A stretch of DNA of 64,000 nt from Dasyornis broadbenti. Taxonomy: Eukaryota; Chordata; Aves; Passeriformes; Dasyornithidae. The notes below the pieces were generated by a model, which saw only the letters and a list, made by a program, of their open reading frames with translations, made no database searches and had not been told where the DNA came from. Below, in pieces: positions 24,821 through 36,576 of this stretch. The stretch lies in contig VZRN01001114.1 of assembly GCA_013397935.1 (NCBI GenBank), forward strand, positions 785,507-849,506, in the 5' to 3' direction. Both the position numbers and the translations under genes were made by a program. The first letter of the stretch is position 1, and the number at the start of each line of letters is the position of its first letter.

Positions 24821-27800
24821 GGTCAGACCCCAGTGTCTGGGAGGCCGTCTCATAGGAAGCAGAGTGTTGGTCTGCAGGAGAAGGGTGAGGGAAGGGATCA
24901 GGGCCTGGCTGATGAGTGGGATGTTCTGTAACCACCAGCCCTCAGCCCCCTCACAATCTGGTGTGGTGGTGTCAAGATTTACTTTCTCTTCAGATTTGAC
25001 AAGGTTTTTGCAGAAGGGCACCACTGGGCACAGACTTAGTGCTTGAAGAGCAGCTGGCAAGGGCAAGATAGGTTGTGCAGGAAGAAGGTCCCTCCAGAGC
25101 CCTGCCATTGCCCAGGCAGCAGGGACACCCACTGCCATCCGCTTGGGCAGCCCCTCTCCACACCTTGATTGATGCAGGAGCTGACAGAGCGATGTGAAGA
25201 ATGCTTCTGCTGTGCTGGATGTGTATGTGGGATATGAGAGGGAAAAGCTGAAGTTTTTGTGCAGAAGTTGCTTAACTTCTTTTCTTAATACGTTCCTGAG
25301 GTGCACTTGCATTGAGTCACCTCCCTTCTGGTTTTGGACTCAAAAATAAAGTAGTGGAAATAAAAAATCCTGATGGTGACAGCGCAGGCTTAGATGTTAA
25401 AATCAGCTCTCCTTTGTGGGTAGGAGCTCATTTATACACATGATTTATGTCAGTTGGAATGAGAGGGACAGACTTAACAAATGACAGGTTTTGAATGGTT
25501 GCAAGCAATGTTATTAATGTCTGCTGACTTGGTGCCCTGCCCAACTTTGAACTTCTTTCAATTGTATGGGGCTGAACAAGAGCTGCGTGAGTTTTGAAAT
25601 ATTTCCACATAAAATAAGCTCTGAGACAGATGGAGAAATGTGAGTTTCCTAATGGGGCTTAGTAAGAAGAGTTAGAATTAAAGAAGGAATTAAAAAAAAA
25701 AAAATGTTTATAAGAATCTTCCTCAATTGAAACAAAAACAAAGGATCAGAGGGAATATATTTCAGTGCCAACCACTATTGCCTGAGGGGTTGCACCGCTG
25801 CTGCCAATTAGAGGGCAGGCTCTTTCAGAAAGGCATTTGCAACACCTTTCACCTGCTCTGCAGGTCAAGAAGCACCACATTCATAACTCCAGCAAATACA
25901 GCCTCCCAGGCCAGTGCTACTGAATCCCAGCCTTAATTTATTTAAACACATACAAGATGATTCAGTAGGTGCTAATGCTGCTAATTCAGTAGGTGTTAAT
26001 GCGTGAATAATTATAGACATATTTAAGCAGCTGGTGCTGTGCCTTCAAAAGTTTCTGTGCATGGAAATTAATAGCTCTGTGGTGGCATGTGTGCTTTACA
26101 TGTTATAAAATGAAGATGTTGGTAGCAGCTCCATGTTAAAATTAGAGTTAAGATTTTCACTTGAAGCAGAATTTAAACTTCTTAGTTTACCCTTGGAGGT
26201 CTCCAGACACGGTACAACAGATCCTCAGAAAAGATCTGATTTTTTTCTGCATTCTTTCAAAAAAATACCACTGTTTTTTTACATCTGTCCTTGATTTCCC
26301 CTCATTTCTCAGGATCCCCAACAGCATGAGCTCAGTTCTGACAAATTTCCTTCACATACATGTACTGATGAGATCTTAGGGCCAGGCCAGATGAGAACAG
26401 CACCACAAGCAAATACTCCCCTTATTTGCAATAGCTGTTTGGAGTTAGATGGAATAGATGCTGGAGCTGCTCCTCACTCATCTAAAATCTGTTTATATAG
26501 TTCCTGGTTAATGCCTTGCCTTGAGCAGGTGACAGAGCACCTCAGATGGACACCCCCCATAGAAAATATACCTATAGGAAGTGCAAACACTGCAGAATGA
26601 CAGTGTAAACAGGGACAGTGGGAACAACAGTCCATTTGGGGCCCCATTGACTGCAACTAATACTTTCCCATATATTTTGCTGTCAGGACAAAAGGGTTTC
26701 CAGGCTTCTACTCAGATGTGCTCAGCACCTTGCAGGATCGGCCCCCGCAGAAGTCTGGGCTGAGGCAGGAATTGACAGCAAAGTTTTGACATGTCAACTG
26801 TTTGGCTTTGGGACAGAAAGCAGGGTCGAGTTGATGCCGTCTGGTAGTTTTCCCTGGGTCATCCTGACAGCTGTAGAAAGCCCTTTATTGCTTTTACCAG
26901 ATAACCAGGGGAGCCTGCTTTCTTTCTTATCCCCTGCCATCTTGTAAAGGAAGCATCAGTGCTGCTTCCCCTCTGGCTGCCTGGCCGGTTACAGTGCCCG
27001 GCACAGCCTTGCAGGGGAGGGATCCTGCCAAGCAGCCCTGAAGCGAGGGCTGCAGACCCAGGCATTTTCTAAATAAACATACACCATTAGAGCAGAGAAC
27101 TGCACTGATCCACACTGCTGTTATTCCAGCATTTTTTGCCTAGAACAGGTGATGGTACCTCTGGTCCATCTATAGTGGCTACTCTCAAAAAGTAGCTTCA
27201 AATGAGGGCCATTCCACAGATATCCAGGATGTCACAAAGCTTAGATCAATTAAATAAGCATTGCTCTAGCAGCTGTTTTAAATAGCTGCACATTAGACTG
27301 ACTTCCAGTGCCTCAGTTTTTAATATATGAATGTCATGTGAAGGTTTCACATTATCATTTGGATGAAATACAGATTTTTGAAGATGGAATGATATCCAGT
27401 ATTTTTTTGTATTTCCAGAGATGTCATATTAATATGTTGTCTGTTCCCCTGAAAAAGGAACAAAGCTCTCTCACCAGTATCAGACATATTGCACAGGAAT
27501 GGCTCACAACTGTTAATTAAAAAAAGTCCGGGATGACAGGCAACAAGGTCTGTTCTCATGTGCTTTGTATGCAGGCAAAGAAGTCTGAGTTCATGAATGG
27601 TTCATTTATACTGCACTTTAACTTATCTGCTTCTTGAGTGCTCCCAGTCTTTTAAAAATGTTGTATAAATTTGCACTGGATACCCCTCGCCTAAACTGAT
27701 TATCAGTATCAGATCCAAAAATAATTTAATTCCTCTAAACATTACCTGTTGCTTCCTGTTCCACTGTACAATAGTTTATTGTCTGTCTCTCTTGTGCCAG

Positions 27801-28690
27801 ATTTTGTCCTGTCAACTGAAGCCACAGATGGGCTGAAAGGGGAGATGAAAGTGTTCTGCACTCCTTTACAAACCATAACCCAAAACCCAGGGAATGCACT
27901 TTACATCAGATGCCCCCCAGCCATGCAAGTAATGACTATTTTACCTTCATCTTTGTACTGATATCTGTGAGTTGTCTGGGATTCAGAAAGTATGTATGGT
28001 GCATGAGGCAAGGGGGGCAGACAGTGTTCATTAGATAAAACCTATGTTTTCCTGACTTGTCAAAAAGGTGCACTGTAAAAGAACTCACTTTTGTTTACAC
28101 ACAAATCACAAGAATTTGCTTTTTCTATTGTTACTAGTTACAGAAAAGTTGAATGCTTAGTGTAGCCCAGTATTTTCCACTACATAATCCTGCAGGAGCA
28201 GAAATGTGAGGAAAAATGACCCGTTTCTGTCTTCTCGTGGACAAGCCTTTCTCCTCTGCCCCTTTGTTCCCCTTCTGAGGTGGAGGGTGTCTGGTATTTC
28301 TGCTCCTGACAAAGGCACTTCTAACCCTCACCACTCTCCCTGAGGTGCTGCTGGGGGAGACAGGTTGGGCCCTCAGGATACCCAGTGTTGGGAGAGGTGA
28401 CTCTGCCCCTGCTGCAACCTCAGCTGCTGGAGAATCCCCCCCAGCCACCCTGCTGCTACCTTCTTACTGGGGAAGCCACACTTGCCTCATCCCTGAGACA
28501 GAAGTAACTCAGGTGAGAGACTCACATGTAACTCAGGTATAAAATCCTTTTCTCGTTCATGGTTTATCTCTCAATCAAGTCTTAATTACTGCCCAGTTTT
28601 TCTTTGGCCTTTCTCCTTTCTATCATTTCCCTGCTTCAGTTTTCAGCTCATTTTGAAAGACAAACTTTTTCTGTTCATAGATAGACAAAA
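24821..28690. other. Non-genic sequence
   Basis: No supportable gene. Holds an A-run at about 25690-25703, an 18-bp near-duplication at 25961-26002, and an 11-bp word (GTAACTCAGGT) repeated at 28504 and 28528. GC-richer stretches near 26.9-27.1 and 28.3-28.5 kb carry no recognisable domain. Confidence 0.5.
25961..26002. repeat. Direct duplication, 18 bp with 24-bp period
   Basis: TTCAGTAGGTGCTAATGC at 25961 recurs at 25985 with one mismatch (GTT for GCT). Likely a small slippage duplication. Confidence 0.8.
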
Positions 28691-28846
28691 AGAGGGAAAA
28701 AAGGAAGGGGAGGGCAGGGAAGGGAAGAGAAGGGAAGGGAAGGCAAAGGAAGGCAAGGGAAGGGGAAGGGGAAAGGGAAGGGGAAGGGGAAGGAAAAAAG
28801 GAAGGGGAAAAGGNGGGAAGGGGAAGGGGAAGGGGAAGAAAAAAAG
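28691..28846. repeat. Polypurine microsatellite (GGGAA/GGGGAA)n with one N
   Basis: About 155 bp of G and A on the + strand, with only three C and one unresolved base at 28814. Units are mostly GGGAA and GGGGAA, giving many closely spaced G-runs of three or four. Such tracts can form triplex DNA or G-quadruplexes and are hard to sequence. The long Lys/Gly/Arg-rich and Pro/Ser/Phe-rich openings over this tract are artefacts of the repeat. Confidence 0.95.
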
Positions 28847-31800
28847 TCCTGAAACCCCACCTTCCCAAAACAAAACAAAATAAAAAAAAAGCAAACAACA
28901 AAAAAAGAGAGCAGAGTTTTTCAGGGTGCTTGGCATATGCAAAGAAATGCAGCCACCACGTACCAGCAGGAACAGACGCATCGGTTCCTACTCACCCAGA
29001 ATAAACCCTGAACAGCAGAAGGTAATTCCTTGCTCTGGTCCAGGCCACACACAGGTCAGACTGCCCTCAAAGCCCACCTGCTGTGTGCCACCACCCCAAT
29101 ACCCACAGCATGTCCTCACTGCCCAAAACCCCAGGAAGAGTGGGCCTCGTTGCTCACCTGCAAGGACTACCTATCTGCCTGCTTTGGCTCCTGAGAAGGC
29201 AGGAATTTACATTCAAGTAAGCTGAGAACCCCACCAAGAATGTCCTGACAGCAGCTTTTTCTATTTGGTTCTACCTGGACTCTGTCTGGACTGGTTGTGC
29301 TGGAAACAGCAGTCCTGTAAGACCTCCATGGTAAGGAGAAGGTGCAATTCGATTGGAACACTTTACCCACATCTGTCCTGGATACAAGAAAGCTGCTTCC
29401 TATCATGAAAAAAAAGCTGGAGTTTATCCATTTGTTTAAGAGTAAATTGTAAAGACAAGATAGGATTTGAGAGTTGAGCCATTCTCTTGGTGCACACAGG
29501 GAGAGAGGGAGAAAATTCTTATCGTTCAAAATCCTTGAAAGGCGTCAAAGGAATGTATGCTTCCAGAGTTGTGTGTCTCACATCAAATCAGCTGTCCGTG
29601 TTCATCAGCGATTCTGAAACAGGGACCATATTTCTAGCACCAAGAAACCTCTCCTTGTTATCTACGTCTAACATTTTCTTCTAGCACAACTCAGATTTTT
29701 TTCTGCTTGTACCCTGGAATCTTCTTTCACTTCTTATGTCTGCTTTCTGCTGAGTGCTTAGTGGTCCCTTTTAGACAGTCTTCCTCTCAGACTCACAAAA
29801 CACATTAGCGAGCACCTAGCCAAATACAGAATCTTCTGCACCTTTTCCTCTGAAACAGCCATGTTACCAATTATGCTTTAGCAAAAACCTCAAAAAAACT
29901 ATTTGTTTTGAGTAAGGACCAGAGCAGATCTGCAAGCCCTGTGTTTAAGGACCAGGAAGTGAAGTGGGTAACAAGGGAGGGATGACAAGATGGTGAGAGG
30001 ACCTGGGACAGGGTTTTCATTGACTCATATTCATCAGCTGATTCTCTGTTTGATGCCTGAGGGCAGAGAGTCAGGGGCTGGCTGTGAAGGAAAGAAGGCA
30101 TGAGCCAGAAAGAAGGCTGTCACTGCTGTGCAGCCTTCTGTCAACAGGACATGGAAGTAATGTGGAACCTGGGGCTAAGGGACTGGGCTTGGTTTGAGAA
30201 ACCAGGGTCAGGTAGAGACTTGGGAGAGGACTGCAATGCTGCTGTGACTCCACAGAGCTGCTCTCATACCTGTGGCCAGTGTGGTGCTGGTTATGCCAGG
30301 AGAGCCACTGCCTGGGACTTAAGATCCTGGTGCTGAGGAGCTCAGAGAGTTGTTAATGCTGTGTAAGGACACCTTGACCTAAGTCCAAAACCATGACTCT
30401 TCTTTCTGGCATCTGCCAAGCCCTGAGGCACCTAAAACTCTACACCTGCCTGATGAGGAGCACCTCACCTCCATTTGGCAGCCTACAAGTGCTTGGCATT
30501 TTTCCTTGGCTGGATGTTATTCCAGCCGTGTGGCCCTGGGGCTTGGGCCAGTGCTGTCTGCACCTGTTGTGCTGGGAAGGAGTTTGGCCAGGGGAGGTTG
30601 CAGTCATGCTCTGATGACCAGCTAATTGTTGCATGTTAAATAGTCATTTCAGGAACTATACTAATAGATGTTAGAGCAAAAATGAGACCCTCAAAGTCCC
30701 TCTCTGGGCAGGTGATTGAGACTGAGAGGACTCTTGCTTGGTCTCTCCCTGTGATCCAAATGATCTGTCACAACTCCTTGCCAAGTGAAGCAGTTGCAGC
30801 AGGAGGGGCTGATGTTACTTCTCTTTCCTCTCTGCAAATGCTGCAGTATGAGCCCTTGCAGACAACTGAGCCAGCAGGCATTTGGGGGAAGATCTAATCT
30901 TTGTTCTCTCTATAGACCACCATCACCAAGAGCACCTTCTCAGGCTTTTTTCCCTGAGTGAAAAGCTGGCTTTTCCTCGAGTTTTGAAACAAAGCACACA
31001 CTTAGGAAATATGGGGAAACAAATCATGCTGAAGGTAATATTTCACAGCCAGGTTTTCCTTCTTTGCCCTTTCAGCAGTCCTCAGCACAGTAAAGAGTTC
31101 TGGTAAGGTGCATGGGATATGATGCCTGTGTGGGGAGAAGAATGGGGTTTAAAAATTGCTGATCTAATTTTAAAATATGATACAAGAAAAAGAAGTTGAA
31201 GAAAACAGACACACAAGGGATTGTTTCTCCAGCAGAGGCTTGCTCCCACTCCAGCCAGAATGGATGCACACTTCATCTTGTGTCTAACTTACAGAAGCAT
31301 TTACAGTGATGAATTATTTAATAAAACACCCAACTAGGAGGCATTTGGGGGCTCACCCATAAGAAATCCAGTGAAGACCTTAGTGCTTCAAAAATCAAAG
31401 TTCACCAAATTAAAATCACCATGATTTAAAAATATCAGTTTCACATTCTACCCTTGTTCACAGCACAGGCAGAGGGAGGCAGAGGAGGGAAAAGTTGCCA
31501 GGCCTGAGGAAGGGTGAGGAGCCCAGCCAGGCCTGTGTTGACAACTGGACCACCATGTGCCAGTGCTGTAGCTCTGCCTCGGCTGTGTTTGTTTTGCTAG
31601 AACAGATGCAGCCTGCTTGTCCAGGGATGGTTCAGCAAAGTACAAAATGACAGCTGGGGGAAGAAGCCACTGATTTCCATGTGAGGATTTCTCTCTGCAA
31701 GAAGACAGAGTATTCCTGAATTGGTGGTACTGATCTACACTGGATGTGCAGAGAGTTAGGCCTTCAGGGGATCAGGGCATTCCAAAACCACAGGGGCAAC

Positions 31801-32020
31801 AAACTGGTCATGAAGAATGTCCCAGCTCTTTGACCACATCCAGCATTTGTAATTAGATGGAAAACTCTGCATCTTGGTATTAATTTCTGGATGATCCCTG
31901 ACAAATACTTCTCTGGGTATCTAAGTAAGGGCATAATAAAAACAGAAATAAGACAGATCTCAAAATATGCTTTGTTCATCTACAAAGAATATGTGAGTGC
32001 CATTCCAATTGTGTCTGGTA
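28847..32020. other. Non-genic sequence
   Basis: No supportable gene. It starts with an A-rich stretch directly after the polypurine tract, then the first copy of a 46-bp repeated element at 28931. The rest is unique sequence with short overlapping ORFs. Confidence 0.5.
28931..28976. repeat. 46-bp dispersed repeat, copy 1
   Basis: This 46-mer starts TGGCATATGCAAAGAAATGC and ends CAGCAGGAACAGA. It recurs in the same orientation at 32380-32425 with a single mismatch. Flanking bases on both sides differ. I do not recognise the family. Confidence 0.85.
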
Positions 32021-32285
32021 ATCATAGAATAGTTTCGGGTGGAAGGGACCTTTAAAATCATCCTAGCCAACTCTCTGCAATGAGCAGAGACATCTTCAAC
32101 TAGATCAGGTTGCTCAGAGCCCCATCCAATCTGACCTTGAATGTTTCCAGGAATAGGTCATCTACCACCTCTTTAGGCAACCTGTCAGTGTTTAACAACC
32201 CCCATTGTAAAATAGTCTTCCTTATATCTAATATAAATCAACCTTCCTTTAGTTTAAAACCATTACCCCTTGTCCTGTCAAAACA
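32021..32285 (-). repeat. CR1 LINE 3' fragment
   Basis: ATCATAGAATAGTTTCGGGT opens the segment on the + strand, followed by GGAAGGGACCTTTAAAATCA, CTCAGAGCCCCATCCAA, GGCAACCTGTCAGTGTTT and ACCATTACCCCTTGTCCTGT. That is a reverse-complemented CR1 3' end with its short terminal ATTCTATG-type repeat intact, so it is one of the better preserved copies. 5'-truncated, non-coding. Confidence 0.92.
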
Positions 32286-32379
32286 GAATGTTTCAGAATA
32301 ATCCAACAAGTGCTCAGATACATATTTAATTGTAATGACGACTTGGTAATATTAGATATCCTTGTAATGAAATAACAAT

Positions 32380-32425
32380 TGGCATATGCAAAGAAATGCA
32401 GCCACCAAGTACCAGCAGGAACAGA
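32380..32425. repeat. 46-bp dispersed repeat, copy 2
   Basis: Matches 28931-28976 at 45 of 46 positions in the same orientation. It begins about 95 bp after the old 5' break of the CR1 fragment at 32021-32285. No terminal repeats or target duplication were seen. Confidence 0.85.
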
Positions 32426-33344
32426 GTGAGTATATCACAGTGCAGGTGTCCATGAATTTGCTGGTACAGCACAGACCAGCCACACAAAGAGGGATGGCCA
32501 AAGCTCATGAGGTTGCATGAAATCTGGCACTGACCTGCCCCGGAACTGCTCTGGGAAAGGTGGACCTTAATAGGAACTCCACATGCCAGTTATCTCAGAA
32601 CAAAAAGTCAGGAGGTGTTTGCAGAGCACAGTGGAATGGGCACAGGGAGTACCTTCATCATCAGCATGACTGTAATATGGTGTGCAGGCATAGGCAGGCA
32701 GCCAAGGAGAGGCACATGCCATGGAGAGAGCCATGAGCAAGCATCACTTTCAGCTGGTTGAGAAGAGGAATCCATAAATAGAATTCCTTCTGCTTTGGAT
32801 GAATGGAGCAAGGGAAGTTTTCTAGGCTCCCATGTTTATGCTTTACTTCAGCTCTGCCTCAAACCAACCAAGACCCTCAGAATCCTCTCTGGAGTGTGAA
32901 AAAAATCTTCCTATCACTGCTTGTTTTCTCATGCCACAAGGAATGAAAAAAAGGTGAGGCAGAGGAAACAGAACATGCTTTGGGCATTTTTACTTTATGG
33001 TAATCCTGGACTGTGTTTCTTTCTTCTTACTGCTTGTTTCAAGACTTTTATATGTGCCAGCCTAAAAAGGTGACAACGTGGTTGGCTTCCCACAAAGCTT
33101 ACTCTTGAGTGGGAGATTTTCTTTGGAATATTACATTAGTGGCAGTGGAAGGAGCAGTGGAGCAGGATCAGGGTGTGATTGTTGACCTGAAGAAATGTGT
33201 GTTAGTGCAGCGACACATTGCTTCCAAGAGATAGGAAACAAATCATCAAGAAAGTCAGAAAAATGCTTCATTTCCTAACTGGCCTGTGAGAGTTCTCCTA
33301 GCATCTGGTGGGTAGTGCTTTATGCGCCAAATACCTAACAAACG

Positions 33345-33373
33345 CACATACACACACACACACAAAAAAAAAA
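33345..33373. repeat. CA microsatellite followed by A-run
   Basis: About nine CA units, interrupted once by TA, run directly into about ten A. Simple repeat. Confidence 0.9.
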
Positions 33374-35039
33374 GAATGTAAACCAAATTTTACTGAAACA
33401 TAAGAATGTTAAAATTCAGGATCACACCAGCAAAAATATGGGAGTTTGGCGAAGTGGTTTTGAAAGACTCTCCCATGTCTAATGTTTTTTATTCTGCAGA
33501 AGAACTGAAACCACTGATTTCATGTCTGAAGAGAGCATGGGGAGCAGCAGCCGAGGCACTGGAGAGGAAATTATTCCCTGGGTAATATGGTGCCATGGAA
33601 ATACATCTGATGGCCAAAGTCACCAGATGGTGCTATTGTGCACACAATTTGTGTGCATGTGTGACCATCGTCAGTGCTTTGAAGGGACTTGGAGGGGTTT
33701 CTCTGTAGGATGAGGGCTCTGGGGTGGTTTCCTCTCTGCCTTCCTCCCTCCTGGTCCAACATAGACCTTGTGGCTGAGCACTCCTAGGCTGATCTCTGCC
33801 TCACTGGCCCCAGCTCCCAAATGGGGACCACCTCCATGCCATTTCACCCTTCACTGTTTGAAGATAAAGCATAAATAAAACAAGATATACACAGAAAACC
33901 CCTCATTCTGAATCACTGATTTCTTCTCTATGGAATCCAATCTCCACTCAAGAGGATGTAAAAAAAGAGCAGGGACTTCCATCATGCCCAAGGAAGCACG
34001 GAGCATATCTTGCTCATCTCTGATCAATAAAAGCATCTTTTGAAATATCCCACAGCAAAATTACCCTGCAGCCAGGCACAAAATTCCCATCCTTTAGGCT
34101 GCAATCCCACAGAACTGAAGGGCAGTGCTCTGTACTTCAGGAGAGTGCTTCTTTCTGGAAAGGCTCTGCTTTCTCTTCTAAATGAACCCTGTAGATCAAC
34201 TCTCAACAGCAGGATCATGGCCAGAGTAGCTCTGCTGCACTGAAGCATGATGAGCAGAATATGGCCCAGGTTCAGAGACACTTGTCTCAGTTCCTGTCAA
34301 TGCCAGAATAAGATGTGCAATATTACATATCTACATAATATTAACTATTTAACAGTAATACTTTATATGCATACAGGCATATATTAATAAAATTCATTTT
34401 TACATATAAATAACATACCAAGTTATAATTATAATATAGATATGCTGTATACCTCTATAATAGTACCTAATCCCTGTAAAACACCTGCATAACGTTTTCT
34501 TTCTGGGACACTTGCCCCAGGGGGAGCACACTGTATGTTCAGTTGTGCTTGCTGAACTTGGGGGCAGATGTGGGAACCACCTACATTGTCTCTCCCAGAA
34601 TGGAGCCTTGGTCTCTGCTACTACCCTCCCTGTAGCGCTGATAACCAAAGCAGGTAACTGCACAGGAGGAGGACATGGACCTAGTCTCAGATGTGCCTTT
34701 GCAGAGCTCTGTGCTTGAGCACTCATTACATGCCGCAGGACAAACGAACGGCAGGGGAAGGTGTTGAGATGGCCAAGCTGAGACCTGATTTCAGCTTCTT
34801 GCAGAGGCAGGGGTGCAGGCTGAGGTAGGGGATGTAGAGTGTAGCTACAGAAAGCCGGAACATCCATATTTAACTGGGCATGTACAAGTCATTATGGGGA
34901 CAGTTGTGGTCCTACTACTCCTTATGGAAAATGTGGGAAGAATGTAGAGGGGAAGAAAGATTTGCGTTGGTGCTCTAACCTTGGCTTCTATGAGGGTCTA
35001 TAAAGGGAAGGTCAGTCAAGAAAACACCACTGTCAGCAT

Positions 35040-35584
35040 CAGGGATCTGGGTAAGGCACAAGATTATGTGATGGCCCTGATGAGACCTCAGGTGGAGTGC
35101 CATGTCCAGTTCTGGGCTCTTCAGTGCAAGAAATACATACAGATCCTGGAGCAGGTCCAGTGGAAGGCTACAAAGGTGATGAGAAGACTGGAGCATCTCT
35201 CTTACAAGGAAAGGCTGAGAGAGCTGGGCCTGTTCAGCCTTGAGAAGAGGCACCTGAGAGAGAACTCATCAATGTTTATCAATGTCTGAAGGGAGGGTGT
35301 CAAGAGGATGGAGCCAGGCTCTGCTCAGTGGTGCCAAGCAATGGGACAAGAGGCAATGGGCAGAAACTGATGCACCTGAACACGAGGAAAAACTTTTCTT
35401 GTGCAGATGCACTGGAACAGACTGCCCAGAGTGGTTGTGGAGCCTCCCTCACTGGAGATATTCAAGAACTGTCGGGTCACAATCCTGTACCATATGCTCT
35501 GGGAATTCCCTGGTTGAGCAGGGAGGTTTGACCAGATGACCCACTGTGATCCTTTCCAATCTGACCTGTTCTGTGATCCTGTGG
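35040..35584 (+). repeat. CR1 LINE 3' portion
   Basis: Sense-strand CR1. The order is CAGTTCTGGGCTCTTCAGTG, GGAGCATCTCTCTTACAAGG, AAAGGCTGAGAGAGCTGGGC, GTGGTGCCAAGCAATGGGAC, CTGCCCAGAGTGGTTGTGGA and a terminal CTGTTCTGTGATCCTGTGG. It covers the end of ORF2 and the whole 3' UTR, with frame breaks throughout. It abuts a second CR1 copy in the same orientation. Not functional. Confidence 0.92.
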
Positions 35585-36576
35585 TCACAGGTGGTGTGCC
35601 ACGGTGGTGGGGCCAGACCTGTTTAATATCTTCACTGATGACCTGGATGAGGGNATCTTCTCTGATGACCGGGATGAGGGGATCAAGTGGACCTTCAGCA
35701 AGTTCATGGAAATGCAAAGTCAGAGGGAGTGTTGATCTGCTGAAGGATAGGAAGGGTTTGTAGAAGGAATTGGACAGTTTGGATCAATGGGCCCAGGCCA
35801 ATTGTATGAGGTTCCACAAATCAAGTGACAAACCCTGCATTTGTGTCACAACAACCCCAGGCAGTGTTACAGTCTTGAGGAAGAGTGTCTGAAAAGCTGC
35901 CTAGCAGAAAATGACCCGGGGGTGCTGGTCAACAGCAGCTGAACATGAGTGGACAGCGTGCTCAAGAAGAAGACCAATGGCATCCTGACTTGTATTAGGA
36001 ATATCATAGCCAGCAGGACTAGGGCAGTGATTGTCCCTCTGTATTTAGCACTTGTGAGGCTGCACCTCAAGTACTGAGCTCAGTTCTGGGCCCCTCATTT
36101 AAAAAAAAAGGACATTGAGGGTTGGAAAGTGTCCAGAGAAGGGCGACAGAGATAGTGAAGGGTCTGGAGCACAAGTCTTATGAGGAGCAGCTGAGGGATC
36201 TGGGGTAGTTTAGCCTGGAAAAAAAAGGAGGCTGAGGAGAGACCTTATAACACTCTGCAACTACCTGAAAGAAGGTTGTAGTGAGGTGGGAGTCAGTGTT
36301 TTCTTCCAAGTAACTAGTGATAGGATAGAGGAAATTCCACCAGGTGCAGCAGAGGAGGTTTAGATTGGATATTAGGAAAGAGTTGTAAAGCATTGGCACA
36401 GACTGCCCGTGGAAGTAATGTAGTCACCACCCCCAGAAATGTTCAAAAAACATGTGGATATGGCACCTGAGGCGTGGTTTAATGATGAACATGGTGGTGC
36501 TGGTAAGTTAACGGTTGGACTAGGTGAACTTTAAAGATCTTTTCCAACCTTAAAAATTCTTGATTCTGTGATTATG
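35585..36576 (+). repeat. CR1 LINE, longer 3' portion (ORF2 end + 3' UTR)
   Basis: Sense-strand CR1 starting inside the RT domain. The first part matches the segment just before the catalytic aspartates, but the FADD-type motif is lost: after TTCAGCAAGTTC the sequence goes directly to ATGGAAATGCAAAGTCAG. A 27-bp tandem duplication (35628-35654 and 35655-35681) lies just upstream, with one N at its junction. The rest follows the C-terminal ORF2 region, including CTCAGTTCTGGGCCCCTCA, and ends in the terminal tail TTGATTCTGTGATTATGG. Many stops and frameshifts make it dead. Confidence 0.92.

Larger units (their letters stand above)
32286..35039. other. Non-genic sequence
   Basis: No supportable gene. 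Contains copy 2 of the 46-bp repeat, a CA microsatellite at 33345-33373, and an AT-rich stretch at about 34315-34450 with several TATA-like and ATAATA runs. Confidence 0.5.

Noticed and set aside
24782..25312. 176-codon minus-strand ORF
   Set aside because: It runs into a CR1 3' UTR at its C-terminal end and has no domain of its own.
28653..28901. Lys/Gly/Arg-rich and Pro/Ser/Phe-rich ORFs
   Set aside because: Direct translations of the polypurine microsatellite in several frames.
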